Shown in pieces: positions 45,802-55,781 of a DNA stretch of 64,000 nt. This stretch comes from Bacteroidales bacterium UBA7569 (GTDB lineage Bacteria; Bacteroidota; Bacteroidia; Bacteroidales; Paludibacteraceae). Where the stretch lies: positions 27,900 through 91,899 of the forward strand of contig DLLF01000036.1 in the NCBI GenBank assembly GCA_002477945.1. The letters run 5' to 3'. Both the position numbers and the translations under genes were made by a program. The stretch's first letter is position 1, and the number at the start of each line of letters is the position of its first letter. The notes below the pieces were generated by a model that saw only the letters and a program-made list of their open reading frames with translations, did no database searches and was not told the origin of the DNA.

Positions 45802-47454
45802 TTATTTCTTCTTGCCTTTTTCCAACATCAAAGTGTGGGTTGGTTGGTCACAAACCTCCGATGGACCGTAGTATTGGATAGGTCCGGGGTAGATGTAACT
45901 CAGTTCGGCGTTTGCCCATTCTGCCCTGTGCGCTGCAAAGTAGCGGAATGGTGCTCCGTCCAAATCTACCAATGCCTTTTGTATAACGGGTTTCAGTTTG
46001 CCGTTCCGGCGTTCCATGTTCATCATCATCGTAATAGGCACTCCGCCTGCTTTCCATTCGCTGGCGGGAGCGGTAAGGTTCTTCACCAATGCCATGTAGC
46101 CGGTTTTTCCTTCTGCTATCAGCATCGTCGCCGTCATACCAAGCGAGTAGCAGTAGTCTGCATCGAAGTTCGAAGGTATTGCACAACGTCCTTCATAGCC
46201 GAAGAAGTGGTTCAATGCCGAGAATTTGCCTTTGTAAGTTCCCTCTGCTTTCATCGTGGCAAGTTTCTTGGCTACCATTTCAATCAACATCTTCTCGGTC
46301 TCAATCAGCGATACTTGTACGTTGCCGTGAGGATCTCTGTCCATGGTCAATTGTCTTGCAATGCCCTTTGGAAGGTCACGATATACCTCGCGGCTCTCGG
46401 GAGATAATTTGCCCTTTACGAACTGGCGCTTCTCATCGTCTGTGTCCATGGAGAGGAAGTCCTCGTTGCCTGCAAGCAGGTCGTTCAACTCCTGAATTAG
46501 ACGCTTCATGGCGGGAATAAATTCGATCAGTCCTTCAGGAATAAGTACGGTTCCGAAGTTCAGTCCTGCATTGGCACGGTCAACGATGGCACTCACTATC
46601 TGATCCACAATGTCGTTCAATGTCATGTTCTTAGCCTCAACCTCCTCGGAAATCAGACACAGGTTAGGTTGCGATTGCAGGGCGCATTCCAAGGCTATAT
46701 GGCTTGCGGAGCGTCCCATCAGACGGATAAAGTGCCAGTATTTCTTGGCGGAGTTGGCATCGCGCTGGATGTTACCGATGAGTTCGGAATACACTTTGCA
46801 GGCGGTATCGAAACCGAACGATGTCTCAATCTCGCTGTTTTTCAAGTCTCCGTCAATCGTTTTCGGACAACCTATCACTTGTATTCCGCAACCTTTTTGC
46901 AGATAGTATTCTGCTAGCACGCAGGCATTCGTGTTGGAGTCGTCACCGCCAATGATAACGATCGCGCTTATTCCCAACTCTTTGCAAATCTCGATGCCCT
47001 TGTCAAACTGCCATGGCTCCTCTAATTTCGTTCTGCCCGAGCCGATGATGTCAAAACCTCCTGTATTGCGGTAGTCGTCAATGATATCCCCTGTCAGTTC
47101 CGTGTAGTTGTGCTCAATCAAACCGGAAGGACCGCCCAAAAAACCGTATAAACGGTTGTTGGGGTTCAACTTCTTCAAACCGTCATACAGACCGGCTATC
47201 ACATTGTGTCCGCCGGGGGCTTGTCCGCCCGACAGAATAACGCCTACTGCAATGGCAGGATATTCTTTCTTCTCGCCTGGTTCCAGGTGCAAGGTGGGAA
47301 GACCGTATGTGTTTGGAAAGAGAGCCTTTATCTCTTCCTGATCTCTGACCGACTGGGTCGGCGCACCTTCCATAAGATGCCCGTTCCCGCGCAGGGCGGT
47401 AGGTATCTTCGGTTGGTAACTGCTGCGTGCAATTTGTAATGGACTTTTTTGCAT
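45802..47454 (-). CDS. pfp: Diphosphate-fructose-6-phosphate 1-phosphotransferase
   Basis: PPi-dependent phosphofructokinase, giving a reversible glycolytic step. The 550-residue length matches the long bacterial/plant-like PPi-PFK class. Motifs: [15 protein letters not shown] (PPi and phosphate binding), [20 protein letters not shown] (the GGDD feature of PPi enzymes rather than GGDG of ATP enzymes), CPKTIDGDL with the catalytic Asp, SFGFDTAC, and [15 protein letters not shown]. The start at 47454 follows a promoter 45 bp upstream; an extension to 47529 would pass the transcription start. It lies after ispG on the same strand but has its own promoter. Confidence 0.95.
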   Translation of the reverse strand: MQKSPLQIARSSYQPKIPTALRGNGHLMEGAPTQSVRDQEEIKALFPNTYGLPTLHLEPGEKKEYPAIAVGVILSGGQAPGGHNVIAGLYDGLKKLNPNNRLYGFLGGPSGLIEHNYTELTGDIIDDYRNTGGFDIIGSGRTKLEEPWQFDKGIEICKELGISAIVIIGGDDSNTNACVLAEYYLQKGCGIQVIGCPKTIDGDLKNSEIETSFGFDTACKVYSELIGNIQRDANSAKKYWHFIRLMGRSASHIALECALQSQPNLCLISEEVEAKNMTLNDIVDQIVSAIVDRANAGLNFGTVLIPEGLIEFIPAMKRLIQELNDLLAGNEDFLSMDTDDEKRQFVKGKLSPESREVYRDLPKGIARQLTMDRDPHGNVQVSLIETEKMLIEMVAKKLATMKAEGTYKGKFSALNHFFGYEGRCAIPSNFDADYCYSLGMTATMLIAEGKTGYMALVKNLTAPASEWKAGGVPITMMMNMERRNGKLKPVIQKALVDLDGAPFRYFAAHRAEWANAELSYIYPGPIQYYGPSEVCDQPTHTLMLEKGKKK

Positions 47455-47498
47455 AGTATAAGTTATGTTGTTGTGTATAGTTCCTTTCTTCCGACTTG

Positions 47499-47529
47499 CA
47501 AAAGTAGCAAAAACTTTCCACCTGCACAA
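47499..47529 (-). promoter_or_regulatory. Promoter for pfp
   Basis: On the minus strand TTG (47527-47529), a 20-bp spacer and TACTTTTG (47499-47506). It lies in the 98-bp gap between ispG and pfp. Confidence 0.72.
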
Positions 47530-47552
47530 GTCGTCTGCATGCTCCGTGACTG

Positions 47553-48962
47553 TTATGGACGGACGTCGTTTTGGTCATTGCGGATAAATGCCAGTAGTTG
47601 CTGGGTGGCTTCTTCCTGTGCAATGTTTTTCAAGATACATTCTTTGCCTTTGTATAAGGAAACTTTGCCTCTTCCTGCTCCGACATAACCGTAATCTGCA
47701 TCGGCCATCTCCCCTGGACCGTTCACAATGCAGCCCATTACGGCTATCTTGCAATGGGAAAGTCCTTTTTCCTTGGCAAAGGTTTCTTTTATGTCTGCTA
47801 CGGTTTTCTCAAGGTCGAACATTGTCCTTCCGCACCCGGGGCATGAGATGAATTCTGTCTTGTATCTCTTTATTCCTGCCGCTTGCAGTATGTCTTTGCC
47901 CAATCGTGTGAGGGCCTCTTCCGTAAAATGAGGATTATGCAACGCTAATTGGCTGTAACCTGTGTCCCATAGTGCTTTCCCGCATTCAGCGGCTGCATGT
48001 AGCGAAAAGAGGTTCCAGTCATTCTCGTCGCTGCTCAATTGCACGCATTTCTGCTCTTCATCGGTCAATAATACAACACGTCCGCTGTAGCGGATGGAAT
48101 CTTCTTGGGTGAAATAGTCCCGTAGAGCCTTTGCTACGGGAATTTCTTGCTCGGGTGCTTCACTCAGACTCACGCGTATGGTATCGCCTATGCCGTCTGC
48201 CAGCAAGGCACCGATTCCTACTGCCGACTTTATTCGTCCGTCTTCGCCCTCGCCCGCTTCTGTTACACCCAAATGAATCGGGAATGACATACCTTCTTTT
48301 GCCATTTGCTTCGTCAGCAAACGGACGGTCGTGACCATGATTCTTGTATTGCTTGCCTTGATGGAAATGACGATATTTTGAAAATCTTCGTCCACGGCAA
48401 TGCGCAGAAATTCCATGACACTTTCCACCATACCTTCAGGAGTATCGCCGTAGCGCGACATGATGCGGTCGGACAGACTGCCGTGATTTACACCCAATCG
48501 GATCGCACAATGATGTTCTTTGCAGATCAACAATAGGTGGCGGAACCGTTCTCGTAAGCGTTCCAACTCCTTGCGGTAACTCTCGTCCGTGTACTCTATA
48601 TGCTGGAATTTGCGGGCAGGATCTATGTAGTTGCCGGGGTTGATGCGTACTTTTTCTACCACGGTGGCTGCGGCTTCTGCCACCGCTGCTTGAAAATGTA
48701 CGTCTGCAACCAGAGGTATGGAATGAACCGCTTCATGGATTTTTCGGAGTGATTCCACTTCCCGTATCCCTTGTGTGGTGAAACGCAGCAGTTCTGCGCC
48801 TGCTTCTATGCAGCGTTTGGCTTGGGCAATGGAACCGTCAATGTCATTGGTGGAAGTGTTTGCCATCGTCTGTATGCGGATAGGGTACTCGCTCCCTATG
48901 CCGATGCCGCCCGCTTGTGTGCTGCTTGTCTTTCGGCGGTTGTATGTCAATGGAATAATCAT
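47553..48962 (-). CDS. ispG: 4-hydroxy-3-methylbut-2-enyl diphosphate synthase
   Basis: Iron-sulphur enzyme of the MEP isoprenoid pathway, reducing MEcPP to HMBPP. The 469 residues show the TIM barrel (about 1-300, with [11 protein letters not shown] and VRINPGNY) and the C-terminal cluster domain with ligands Cys374 and Cys377 in SCPGCGRT and Cys411 in GCIVNGPGE. Between barrel and cluster domain is a linker of about 75 residues, longer than in E. coli (372 residues in total) but much shorter than the large inserted domain I expect in Bacteroidetes IspG of around 600 residues. It starts 10 bp after the patatin gene stop, so is probably co-transcribed. Confidence 0.93.
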   Translation of the reverse strand: MIIPLTYNRRKTSSTQAGGIGIGSEYPIRIQTMANTSTNDIDGSIAQAKRCIEAGAELLRFTTQGIREVESLRKIHEAVHSIPLVADVHFQAAVAEAAATVVEKVRINPGNYIDPARKFQHIEYTDESYRKELERLRERFRHLLLICKEHHCAIRLGVNHGSLSDRIMSRYGDTPEGMVESVMEFLRIAVDEDFQNIVISIKASNTRIMVTTVRLLTKQMAKEGMSFPIHLGVTEAGEGEDGRIKSAVGIGALLADGIGDTIRVSLSEAPEQEIPVAKALRDYFTQEDSIRYSGRVVLLTDEEQKCVQLSSDENDWNLFSLHAAAECGKALWDTGYSQLALHNPHFTEEALTRLGKDILQAAGIKRYKTEFISCPGCGRTMFDLEKTVADIKETFAKEKGLSHCKIAVMGCIVNGPGEMADADYGYVGAGRGKVSLYKGKECILKNIAQEEATQQLLAFIRNDQNDVRP

Positions 48963-48972
48963 GATGTTTTTG

Positions 48973-51339
48973 TTATTGTAAGAACTTTTTCTTGTAAAGT
49001 AATATGCCTATGTTTACGCCTATGTTCCAATTCTTCCGTGGTACGGAGTAATAGTTGGCATAAAGAGAGGCTGAACCGTGTTGGAAAGTGTAAACCATAC
49101 TCCCTTCGGCAATGAAGTGTACATCTGAGAACGGAGTGGAGTAGTAGGGGGTGTTGTCAGTGTTTCTCCGTATGGTTTGTATCGGGGCAAAAGCGTAACC
49201 TTCCAAACGTACCTGCCAGTTGTCGGTAATAAGAAATATAGGTTTTATGCCGGCGGCTAAGTATTGGTTGGCACTGAAATCTATGTTCCTGACGGCTTTG
49301 CTGTGAGGAGTCGGGGCAAATTGGGGGGCTTGTAGCATGGTCGCAGTGTAGTTGCTCAGTAACGGACGGATGGAATAGCAGGCTTCTGCCTCCATTCCTA
49401 ATGAGAAGTGTTTGGCAAACCGCACGTAACCGTCATAATGTCCGCTTGCCTGCATCCAAAGTGCAAACTCGTCCTTTGTGTTGGTGTAGGCATATTGTTG
49501 GGATACCGAATTCTCCACACCGCCTGGCATCATCAAACCAACGTTCCACCGGTGTCCCTCCGTCGGGTAGGTCTGATGATTCAGTGAATTGCCTTCCAAC
49601 TGGATGTATGTGTTAAACAAAGAATATCTGCTGTTGTCACGTACTGTATCGCTTAAGGCCAAATACTGCTCCAACCGGTATTTGTCTTGCATTCCTCCCC
49701 CTCCTATTCCTATTTCCATGCGGGCTTTCATGGTCAATGGTATGCCTACCGAGAGTTTCCCGTATATCTCCATTTGCTGGAATGTCAATGGACGGTTCTC
49801 AAACGAGAAAAACCGTACGTCATTCGTATAGTTGAATCGGTGGGCGACAAACTCTCCCTTGAGGTAACATCTTGGAGTGAAATCCAAGCGGGTGGAAGTG
49901 CTTGCTGCCATATAGGTTCTGCCGACTTGTGCATCAAGCGATACTTCTATGGGGAAACGTTTCAAGTCATGGTACCCTATGCCTATATAAAACTGGGTGG
50001 GGGTAGAGGTCGATATGTTTCCGCCTATGCCTATTTGCAGTTGGTCGCGGATTCTTACGTCAAGGAGCAACCGGAAACCTGATAAGGTCGTGTCATATTC
50101 GGCATGAGGAATAACCTCTGAAATTACCTCGTCCGATATGAGACAATAGTAGTTGCTCAGAAAATCTTCATAAGTGAAATAGGTGCTTTTGGTCTTGCCT
50201 AAAAACACTTGTTTGAGGTAGTTCTCCTGCTCTTTGTCAATCCCCGTGAAATGTACGGCCTTGAATATAAGAGGGGGAATCTTCTTGCGGAATGTCTGTC
50301 GTCTCTGTGCCAGTTCTTCTTGGCTCTGCCTCCGCTTTACGCTCTGCTTGATCTCGTCAATATGTGCCATGGTGGAGTCATAGCCCAATTGCACCAACGT
50401 ACTCACTTGCGAGAAGTCCCAACTGTTGATCTTGTCCCAACTGAAGTTGAGGAGTAGCCCGTCTTCCACCGAGTAGTCTGTGTCATGAACAATCATCTTT
50501 TCCAGCAAGGCAATGAGGTTGCGTTTGTCCGGACGACCGCTGTTGTGGCTTACGTTGCTACCTATTATATAGGCCGGACTGAATTCTTCTTGGGCCACAT
50601 CTACGGGAAAGTTGTTGTATATGCCGCCGTCATATAGAATGGTGCCGTTGTAATCCACGGGTCGGAACATAAATGGAAACGACATACTGGCTCGGATGGC
50701 ATCTCCCAGATCGCCGCCAGAGAATACGACAGGTCGTTTTTCATAGATGTCGGACGCAACGCATCGGAATGGTATCATCAGTTTGTTGAAATCCCCTCCT
50801 GTCGCTCCGTTCGTGGCACCGCACATCTCCAAAACGGCAATGTTCATCAATTGGGGATTCGATATGTTGGTCGGTAAAAAATAAGGGGTGAAAGTGGTTC
50901 GGCTATCCGTGTCGTCACGCTGACCCTGTGTCTTGAATTTGCCCATGGCAGTGACTCCGTAAGGAGAATCTTCTTTGTGGATCTTTGCGCTTATACCGAA
51001 CCATGCAGGCGTCTGTTCACTCTGTCTGTAGTAGAATCTGTTTTTGGTATCCACATCTCCCAAAAACCATTGTCTGAATTTTTCCGACCCGATAAGTGAT
51101 GCAATCTCATCAGTTGTCCAACCGCTTGCATACAATCCGCCTACAATGGCTCCCATCGAAGTACCTGCTATGTAGTCAATGGGAATGTCATTTTCTTCCA
51201 AAGCCTTGATAACACCGATATGAGTGATACCTCTTGCCGAACCGCCGCTGAGTACCAAGGCTACGCCTCCGCTCGTTTGGCAAAAGCCTGCGGATAAAAA
51301 ACAGCATACAAATGCGATGATAAAAGATAGTCTTTGCAT
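48973..51339 (-). CDS. Patatin-like phospholipase with POTRA and outer-membrane barrel
   Basis: A 788-residue exported protein. Signal peptide MQRLSFIIAFVCCFLSAGFC is followed by the patatin domain with oxyanion motif GGSARG, nucleophile GTSMG (Ser61) and DGGIYNNFPV carrying the catalytic Asp, so the Ser-Asp dyad is complete. A POTRA-like region (about 350-430) and a C-terminal barrel (from about 460, repeated aromatic beta-strands) follow, as in the PlpD class of type Vd autotransporters. It likely releases fatty acids from phospholipids at the cell surface or periplasm. The start at 51339 gives the signal peptide; an upstream extension is rejected. ispG follows 10 bp later. Confidence 0.9.
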   Translation of the reverse strand: MQRLSFIIAFVCCFLSAGFCQTSGGVALVLSGGSARGITHIGVIKALEENDIPIDYIAGTSMGAIVGGLYASGWTTDEIASLIGSEKFRQWFLGDVDTKNRFYYRQSEQTPAWFGISAKIHKEDSPYGVTAMGKFKTQGQRDDTDSRTTFTPYFLPTNISNPQLMNIAVLEMCGATNGATGGDFNKLMIPFRCVASDIYEKRPVVFSGGDLGDAIRASMSFPFMFRPVDYNGTILYDGGIYNNFPVDVAQEEFSPAYIIGSNVSHNSGRPDKRNLIALLEKMIVHDTDYSVEDGLLLNFSWDKINSWDFSQVSTLVQLGYDSTMAHIDEIKQSVKRRQSQEELAQRRQTFRKKIPPLIFKAVHFTGIDKEQENYLKQVFLGKTKSTYFTYEDFLSNYYCLISDEVISEVIPHAEYDTTLSGFRLLLDVRIRDQLQIGIGGNISTSTPTQFYIGIGYHDLKRFPIEVSLDAQVGRTYMAASTSTRLDFTPRCYLKGEFVAHRFNYTNDVRFFSFENRPLTFQQMEIYGKLSVGIPLTMKARMEIGIGGGGMQDKYRLEQYLALSDTVRDNSRYSLFNTYIQLEGNSLNHQTYPTEGHRWNVGLMMPGGVENSVSQQYAYTNTKDEFALWMQASGHYDGYVRFAKHFSLGMEAEACYSIRPLLSNYTATMLQAPQFAPTPHSKAVRNIDFSANQYLAAGIKPIFLITDNWQVRLEGYAFAPIQTIRRNTDNTPYYSTPFSDVHFIAEGSMVYTFQHGSASLYANYYSVPRKNWNIGVNIGILLYKKKFLQ

Positions 51340-51432
51340 AGTGTCGTTAGGTCTCTTGTTTTCTTCGGTCTTGTCTTGATTGTGCTTCCCGTGGTAGGCA
51401 GAATGGATACAATCCTGCATAATCCGGCTTTG

Positions 51433-52167
51433 TCAGAACAGCACAACTCCTCCGATACCCGCCAGAAACGTCACTGTCAGTCCCAATAGGTAGCCTCCGG
51501 TAACTTCTGTTTCAGCATGTTCGTTTAGGTATAGTCTTGCCCACATAACAATCCAACTTGCAATCAGTATGCCTGTCCATACCATATAGGGGAAAATATT
51601 CATGTACAAACAGTAGGCTAACACCCCGCCAAGCAATACTCCCATCATCGTCAGGTGGGCGCTTATTTTCCACCGGTAGTTTATGAGAAATATGCATAGC
51701 AAACTTATGGTGGCACCTGTGGCGATCATATTGATGATTCGGGGCATTCCTAATACGAAACGTAAGAACAAACACCACGATATGGCAGAAACTGTTCCGT
51801 AAACATAAGGGATACGTCTGCTTTCCTTGTCGTGCATATAGGCTTTTTTGATGTCTCCGCCCCAAAGCAGAAGCAGAGCGGAGAAAGGAATAAGACAAGT
51901 CAGGACAAACGTTCCTGTCACCACGGTCACGTACCATCTGCTTGGAATAACCCCTCCCTGCAACTGGGCTATATAAATGCATAGCAACAACATGGCGTAG
52001 GTCGGTACAAGCATCGGGTGCAGCAAAATACTTACTATTTGGGCAATTCGTCTGATAATGCAGGGTGTTTGTCTGGTTTCTGAAGTTTGCTTTTTATATG
52101 ACGATACGCAGTCTTGCAACGGGAATATGAAGTTGTTTTCTGTATTTGGCAACGGTTCTGCGGGCAA
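51433..52167 (-). CDS. PAP2-like integral membrane protein
   Basis: A 244-residue membrane protein with about six helices. Three spaced motifs recall PAP2 phosphatases in relaxed form: KESRRIPY (for KX6RP), WKISAHLTMMG (for PSGH) and ARLYLNEHAETEVTGG (for SRX5HX3D). The basic and His residues are there, but the SGH Ser and final Asp are altered, so catalysis is doubtful. The open frame overlaps the end of rpoN by 74 bp; conserved sequence appears to begin only near residue 38 (IIRRIAQIVSILLHP), so the real start could be a non-ATG codon further in. Function is unknown. Confidence 0.7.
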   Translation of the reverse strand: MPAEPLPNTENNFIFPLQDCVSSYKKQTSETRQTPCIIRRIAQIVSILLHPMLVPTYAMLLLCIYIAQLQGGVIPSRWYVTVVTGTFVLTCLIPFSALLLLWGGDIKKAYMHDKESRRIPYVYGTVSAISWCLFLRFVLGMPRIINMIATGATISLLCIFLINYRWKISAHLTMMGVLLGGVLAYCLYMNIFPYMVWTGILIASWIVMWARLYLNEHAETEVTGGYLLGLTVTFLAGIGGVVLF

Positions 52168-53569
52168 TGGTAAAACCTTTTTCCCGCAGTGCTTCCACCA
52201 ATTCGTCGTCGTTGAGCGGGTTTTGTTTGTCCTCTTTGTCTATGATGTCAAGCAGTGCATTCTTGATGGCGCGGGTCGCAACCTCTTCCCCGCTTTCGTT
52301 GGTCATCGACTCGGAGAAGAAAAACTTGAGAGGCAACACACCGTAAGGGGTCTGTACATATTTGGAATTCGATACCCTGGAGATAGTTGATATGTCGTAT
52401 CCCGTCTTGTCCGCAACATCTTTCAGAATCATCGGCTTGAGCAGATTCTCGTCCCCTTCCAAGAAATAGTCTCGCTGCAATTGCACAATGGCGGTCATCG
52501 TGCGGGTCAATGTCTCATTCCGTTGACGCACTGCGTCTATAAACCAACGCGCCGAATCTATTCTGTCCTTGATGAAAGAGATAGCCTCTTTCTCTTCTCT
52601 CGTATGGGTACTCTGACGCTGGTAGTTCTGTAAAATTTGGTTGAACTCACTGTTTACATGCAATTCCGGAATGTTCCCATTGTTCAGGGAAATGGTAATG
52701 TTGTTTCCGTTTACCTCTACAATGAAGTCTGGAATGATTGTATGACCAGTGTATAGATCCTGTTGCAACGCATTGCCCGGTTTGGGAGTGAGATGGCGGA
52801 TCTCTGTCTCAGCTTCTCTGAGTTGCTGGTCGGTAATTCCTAAACGGTCTATAATCTTCTGATAATGATGTGTGGCAAACTCTTTGTAGTATTTTTCAAG
52901 AATCTTGGTCGCCAATACCACGCTTGGACTTTGTTGCCGGCGTTGCAATTGTAATAGAAGACACTCTTGCAAGTTCCTGGCACACACGCCGGCAGGCTCA
53001 AAATTGTATTGTATGGTGTGGATTATATCCATCATCTCCTTGTCGCTTATGTCTATGTTGGCATGAAATGCCAAGTCATCGGCCAGGGCTTCGGGTGATC
53101 TGCTCAGGTAACCGTTCTCATCTATGTTACCTAATATATATTGTGCCACCTTTCGTTTATCTTCACTCAAGGGCAACAACCCTAATTGTCCTGACAGGTA
53201 TTCTTGGAAACTCTCCCCTACCGAAAAGGGAATGTCTTCTTGCTTGTCATCGGGCGAAGAATTGTTGCTGTGGAGCATATAGTCGGGTGTGTCGTCATCC
53301 GATATGTAGTCACTTAGGTCAAATTCATCATTCTGCAGGGCGTCTTCCCCTTCATTGTCATTGTCGAACTCTTCGTTGAGCGATTCTTCTTTTGCATCGT
53401 CCCCGCGTTCCAGCCCTGGATTTTCTTCCAATTCTCTGTCGATACGCTGTTCTAATTCCAACGTGGTATATTCCAGCACCCGAACTTCCTGTATCTGCAT
53501 AGGAGTAAGAGTGGTACGTTGTTTTAGAGCCGTTTCTTGTGTCAGGGATGCTTTGGTGGACATACGCAA
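52094..53569 (-). CDS. rpoN: RNA polymerase sigma-54 factor
   Basis: Alternative sigma factor that recognises -24/-12 promoters and needs an AAA+ activator. The 491 residues comprise region I (Q/L-rich start with LTPMQIQEVRVLEYTTLELEQ), an acidic region II (about 50-110), the core-binding domain (about 120-300) and the DNA-binding part ending with the RpoN box ARRTVAKYRKQL. No activator gene is in this window. It lies 5 bp after the wbpE/porR gene. Starts at 53569 and 53563 are both possible. Confidence 0.95.
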   Translation of the reverse strand: MRMSTKASLTQETALKQRTTLTPMQIQEVRVLEYTTLELEQRIDRELEENPGLERGDDAKEESLNEEFDNDNEGEDALQNDEFDLSDYISDDDTPDYMLHSNNSSPDDKQEDIPFSVGESFQEYLSGQLGLLPLSEDKRKVAQYILGNIDENGYLSRSPEALADDLAFHANIDISDKEMMDIIHTIQYNFEPAGVCARNLQECLLLQLQRRQQSPSVVLATKILEKYYKEFATHHYQKIIDRLGITDQQLREAETEIRHLTPKPGNALQQDLYTGHTIIPDFIVEVNGNNITISLNNGNIPELHVNSEFNQILQNYQRQSTHTREEKEAISFIKDRIDSARWFIDAVRQRNETLTRTMTAIVQLQRDYFLEGDENLLKPMILKDVADKTGYDISTISRVSNSKYVQTPYGVLPLKFFFSESMTNESGEEVATRAIKNALLDIIDKEDKQNPLNDDELVEALREKGFTIARRTVAKYRKQLHIPVARLRIVI

Positions 53570-53574
53570 AAGTC

Positions 53575-54705
53575 TTACAATGTTAATTCATTCACTGCAC
53601 GGATGATATAGTTCTGCTGTTCTTCGCTTAATTCGGTATGCATTGGCAGACTAAGTACACACCGAGCCAATTTCTCCGCTACGGGAAAGTCGCCCTCGTG
53701 GTAACGTGGGTCTTGGTATGCTTTCTGCAAATGCAGAGGTACTGGGTAATATACCATGGCAGGGATTCCTCTTTCAGCCAGTCCCTCTTTGAGCGCATCG
53801 CGGGAACATCCCTCTTTTATGCGGAGGGTGTACTGGTGAAAAACGTGTGTCGAATAAGGTGCTCTGGAGGGCGTCAATACGTTGGGGTTCTCTGCAAATC
53901 CTTTGTCGTAGTATTCGGCGGCCTTTTGTCTTTTTTCTGTATATTCATCAAGGTGAGGTAGTTTGGCATTCAACACTGCGGCTTGGATACTGTCAAGACG
54001 GGAATTCACGCCAATCATGTCATGATGATAACGTACCACCATACCATGGTTGGCTATGGCACGTAGTTTTTCCGCCAGTTCATCGTTGTTTGTAAAGATT
54101 GCACCGCCGTCACCATAGCAACCTAAATTCTTGGAGGGGAAGAACGAAGTACAACCTGCATCTCCCATACAGCCGGCTTTCATGGCTGTTCCGTCTTGGA
54201 ATATGCAGGTGGCGTTGATGGCCTGACAAGCGTCCTCTACGACATATAGGTTATGTTCTTTCGCAATTTGCAATATCTCTTCCATGTTGGCACATTGTCC
54301 GAACAAGTGAACGGGGACAATGGCTTTGGTCTTTGGCGTGATGGCGCGACGGATTGCCTCTGTTGAGATGTTGAAAGTATCCCAATCCACATCCACTACC
54401 ACCGGCGTCAAGTGTAGTAATGCCGCCACCTCTGCCGTGGCAATAAAAGTAAATGTAGGTGTTATTACCTCGTCTCCGGGTTGCAATCCTAATCCCATCA
54501 AGGCAATCTGCAAGGCATCCGTTCCGTTTCCTACGGGGATGACATGTCGCACCCCTAAGAAGTTTTCCAAGTTGGTTTGGAAAGTTGTCACCTGCTTCCC
54601 TCTGATGAAAGAGGAGGTGTCAAGCACTTCCTGAATACCCGCATCCACTTCTTGTTTGATCGCCAAGTACTGCGATTGAAGATCCACCATCTGTATCTTT
54701 CTCAT
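53575..54705 (-). CDS. porR: WbpE/PorR-type aminotransferase (DegT/DnrJ/EryC1)
   Basis: PLP-dependent sugar aminotransferase, 376 residues. Motifs: VDLQSQYLAIKQEVDAGI, GNGTDALQIALMGLG, HLFGQCANME, VVEDACQAI and the PLP lysine in FFPSKNLGCYGDGG. These match WbpE/WlbC and Porphyromonas PorR, which adds the 3-amino group to UDP-3-keto-GlcNAcA. WbpB and WbpD types for the steps before and after are at 27365-28420 and 26776-27348. In P. gingivalis loss of PorR blocks the anionic LPS that anchors T9SS cargo. The gene sits between ybbR and rpoN (15-bp and 5-bp gaps). Other DegT family sugars remain possible. Confidence 0.85.
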   Translation of the reverse strand: MRKIQMVDLQSQYLAIKQEVDAGIQEVLDTSSFIRGKQVTTFQTNLENFLGVRHVIPVGNGTDALQIALMGLGLQPGDEVITPTFTFIATAEVAALLHLTPVVVDVDWDTFNISTEAIRRAITPKTKAIVPVHLFGQCANMEEILQIAKEHNLYVVEDACQAINATCIFQDGTAMKAGCMGDAGCTSFFPSKNLGCYGDGGAIFTNNDELAEKLRAIANHGMVVRYHHDMIGVNSRLDSIQAAVLNAKLPHLDEYTEKRQKAAEYYDKGFAENPNVLTPSRAPYSTHVFHQYTLRIKEGCSRDALKEGLAERGIPAMVYYPVPLHLQKAYQDPRYHEGDFPVAEKLARCVLSLPMHTELSEEQQNYIIRAVNELTL

Positions 54706-54720
54706 CTCTTTTCCTTTCTG

Positions 54721-55692
54721 TTAATGCTCAATGATGTATTCCACTTCCTGTGGGCTTACTCGACAACTTAGTACGTATGGGTTCTGTGTAACCACTTGTA
54801 CAGAGAGCAAACTGCCGTTTCCCTGAGGAAACGGACATTGCACCTTCAAATCTTGCGCTTGTATATCACCGAAATGAGATATCCCGACCCTCACCACAAC
54901 CTCCGCTATGGCAGGAAATGTTCTCAAATGTAAACCTTGAGGTACTTCTTGGGGGACAATTGGTAGGTTGAAAACCTTCTCCGTATATTGTTCCGCAAAA
55001 GCATACAGATTCACGTGCGCATTTCCCAAACGCGCTCCTTGGGGGACGATAAGCGGAACTCGCGCATTCATGCTGTCCTTGATGTCATTGAATACAATGT
55101 TCTCTGTATAAACACATTGAATGGTGTCTAACACCTCTTTCGGAGCATAGATGGTAACCATGGTTGGATCCACCTTGGGCTCTGCTGCCAACAAGTATTG
55201 CGTGGCGGATAGCACCTGTCCGGTGAACACCACTTTCACCTTCTTGTGCTTTTGTTTCTGGAACTCTCTGACAATAGTCTCCGGTAAAATGCGTTGCAAC
55301 TTGGCTGTGCCTTGCAGTTGGTCTGTGACGCGCTGCCTGATTTGCTCCGAATAGATGGTTATCTGACCCGACTCTCCCGATAATTGGCTGGATAGATCAA
55401 ATTGTATGGCAGAGAAACTTGTTTGCCTGTATGCACGCAAACGTTTTCCTTGGTCTCGGATTACTATTTGGATGCTTTGAGGCAACGGTTCGCTGAATAC
55501 CACATCCTCCGACACCCCTGCATACTCAACGGGTATATCCAATGTTCGTTCGCGTACCGAATTCAGTGAATGACCAAACCACAATATGGTGGCAAAAAGC
55601 AGAAACAGACAAAACGTTCCCAAGTTCCGGTCTTGGAAGAATGTCTCCATTTTCCGCAGGATCTGATATACTTTTTGCTTGCGGGTAGTCAT
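54721..55692 (-). CDS. YbbR-like domain protein
   Basis: A 323-residue protein with an N-terminal membrane helix (about 24-43, GTFCLFLLFATILWFGHSL) followed by beta-rich repeats of the YbbR type on the outer face. In Firmicutes the protein (CdaR) regulates the diadenylate cyclase CdaA. No cyclase gene is next to it here, so that link is not supported by context. It lies 15 bp before porR and 89 bp after yajC in a nusB-yajC-ybbR order often seen in Bacteroidetes. Confidence 0.85.
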   Translation of the reverse strand: MTTRKQKVYQILRKMETFFQDRNLGTFCLFLLFATILWFGHSLNSVRERTLDIPVEYAGVSEDVVFSEPLPQSIQIVIRDQGKRLRAYRQTSFSAIQFDLSSQLSGESGQITIYSEQIRQRVTDQLQGTAKLQRILPETIVREFQKQKHKKVKVVFTGQVLSATQYLLAAEPKVDPTMVTIYAPKEVLDTIQCVYTENIVFNDIKDSMNARVPLIVPQGARLGNAHVNLYAFAEQYTEKVFNLPIVPQEVPQGLHLRTFPAIAEVVVRVGISHFGDIQAQDLKVQCPFPQGNGSLLSVQVVTQNPYVLSCRVSPQEVEYIIEH

Positions 55693-55781
55693 GTTTGTCT
55701 CCGATTTGTGTATTGCTTTTTTTGCCGATTCGGCGGAATGTCAGCCCTGTGCGAACAATTCACACGCTCGTTGTTGAGCCT

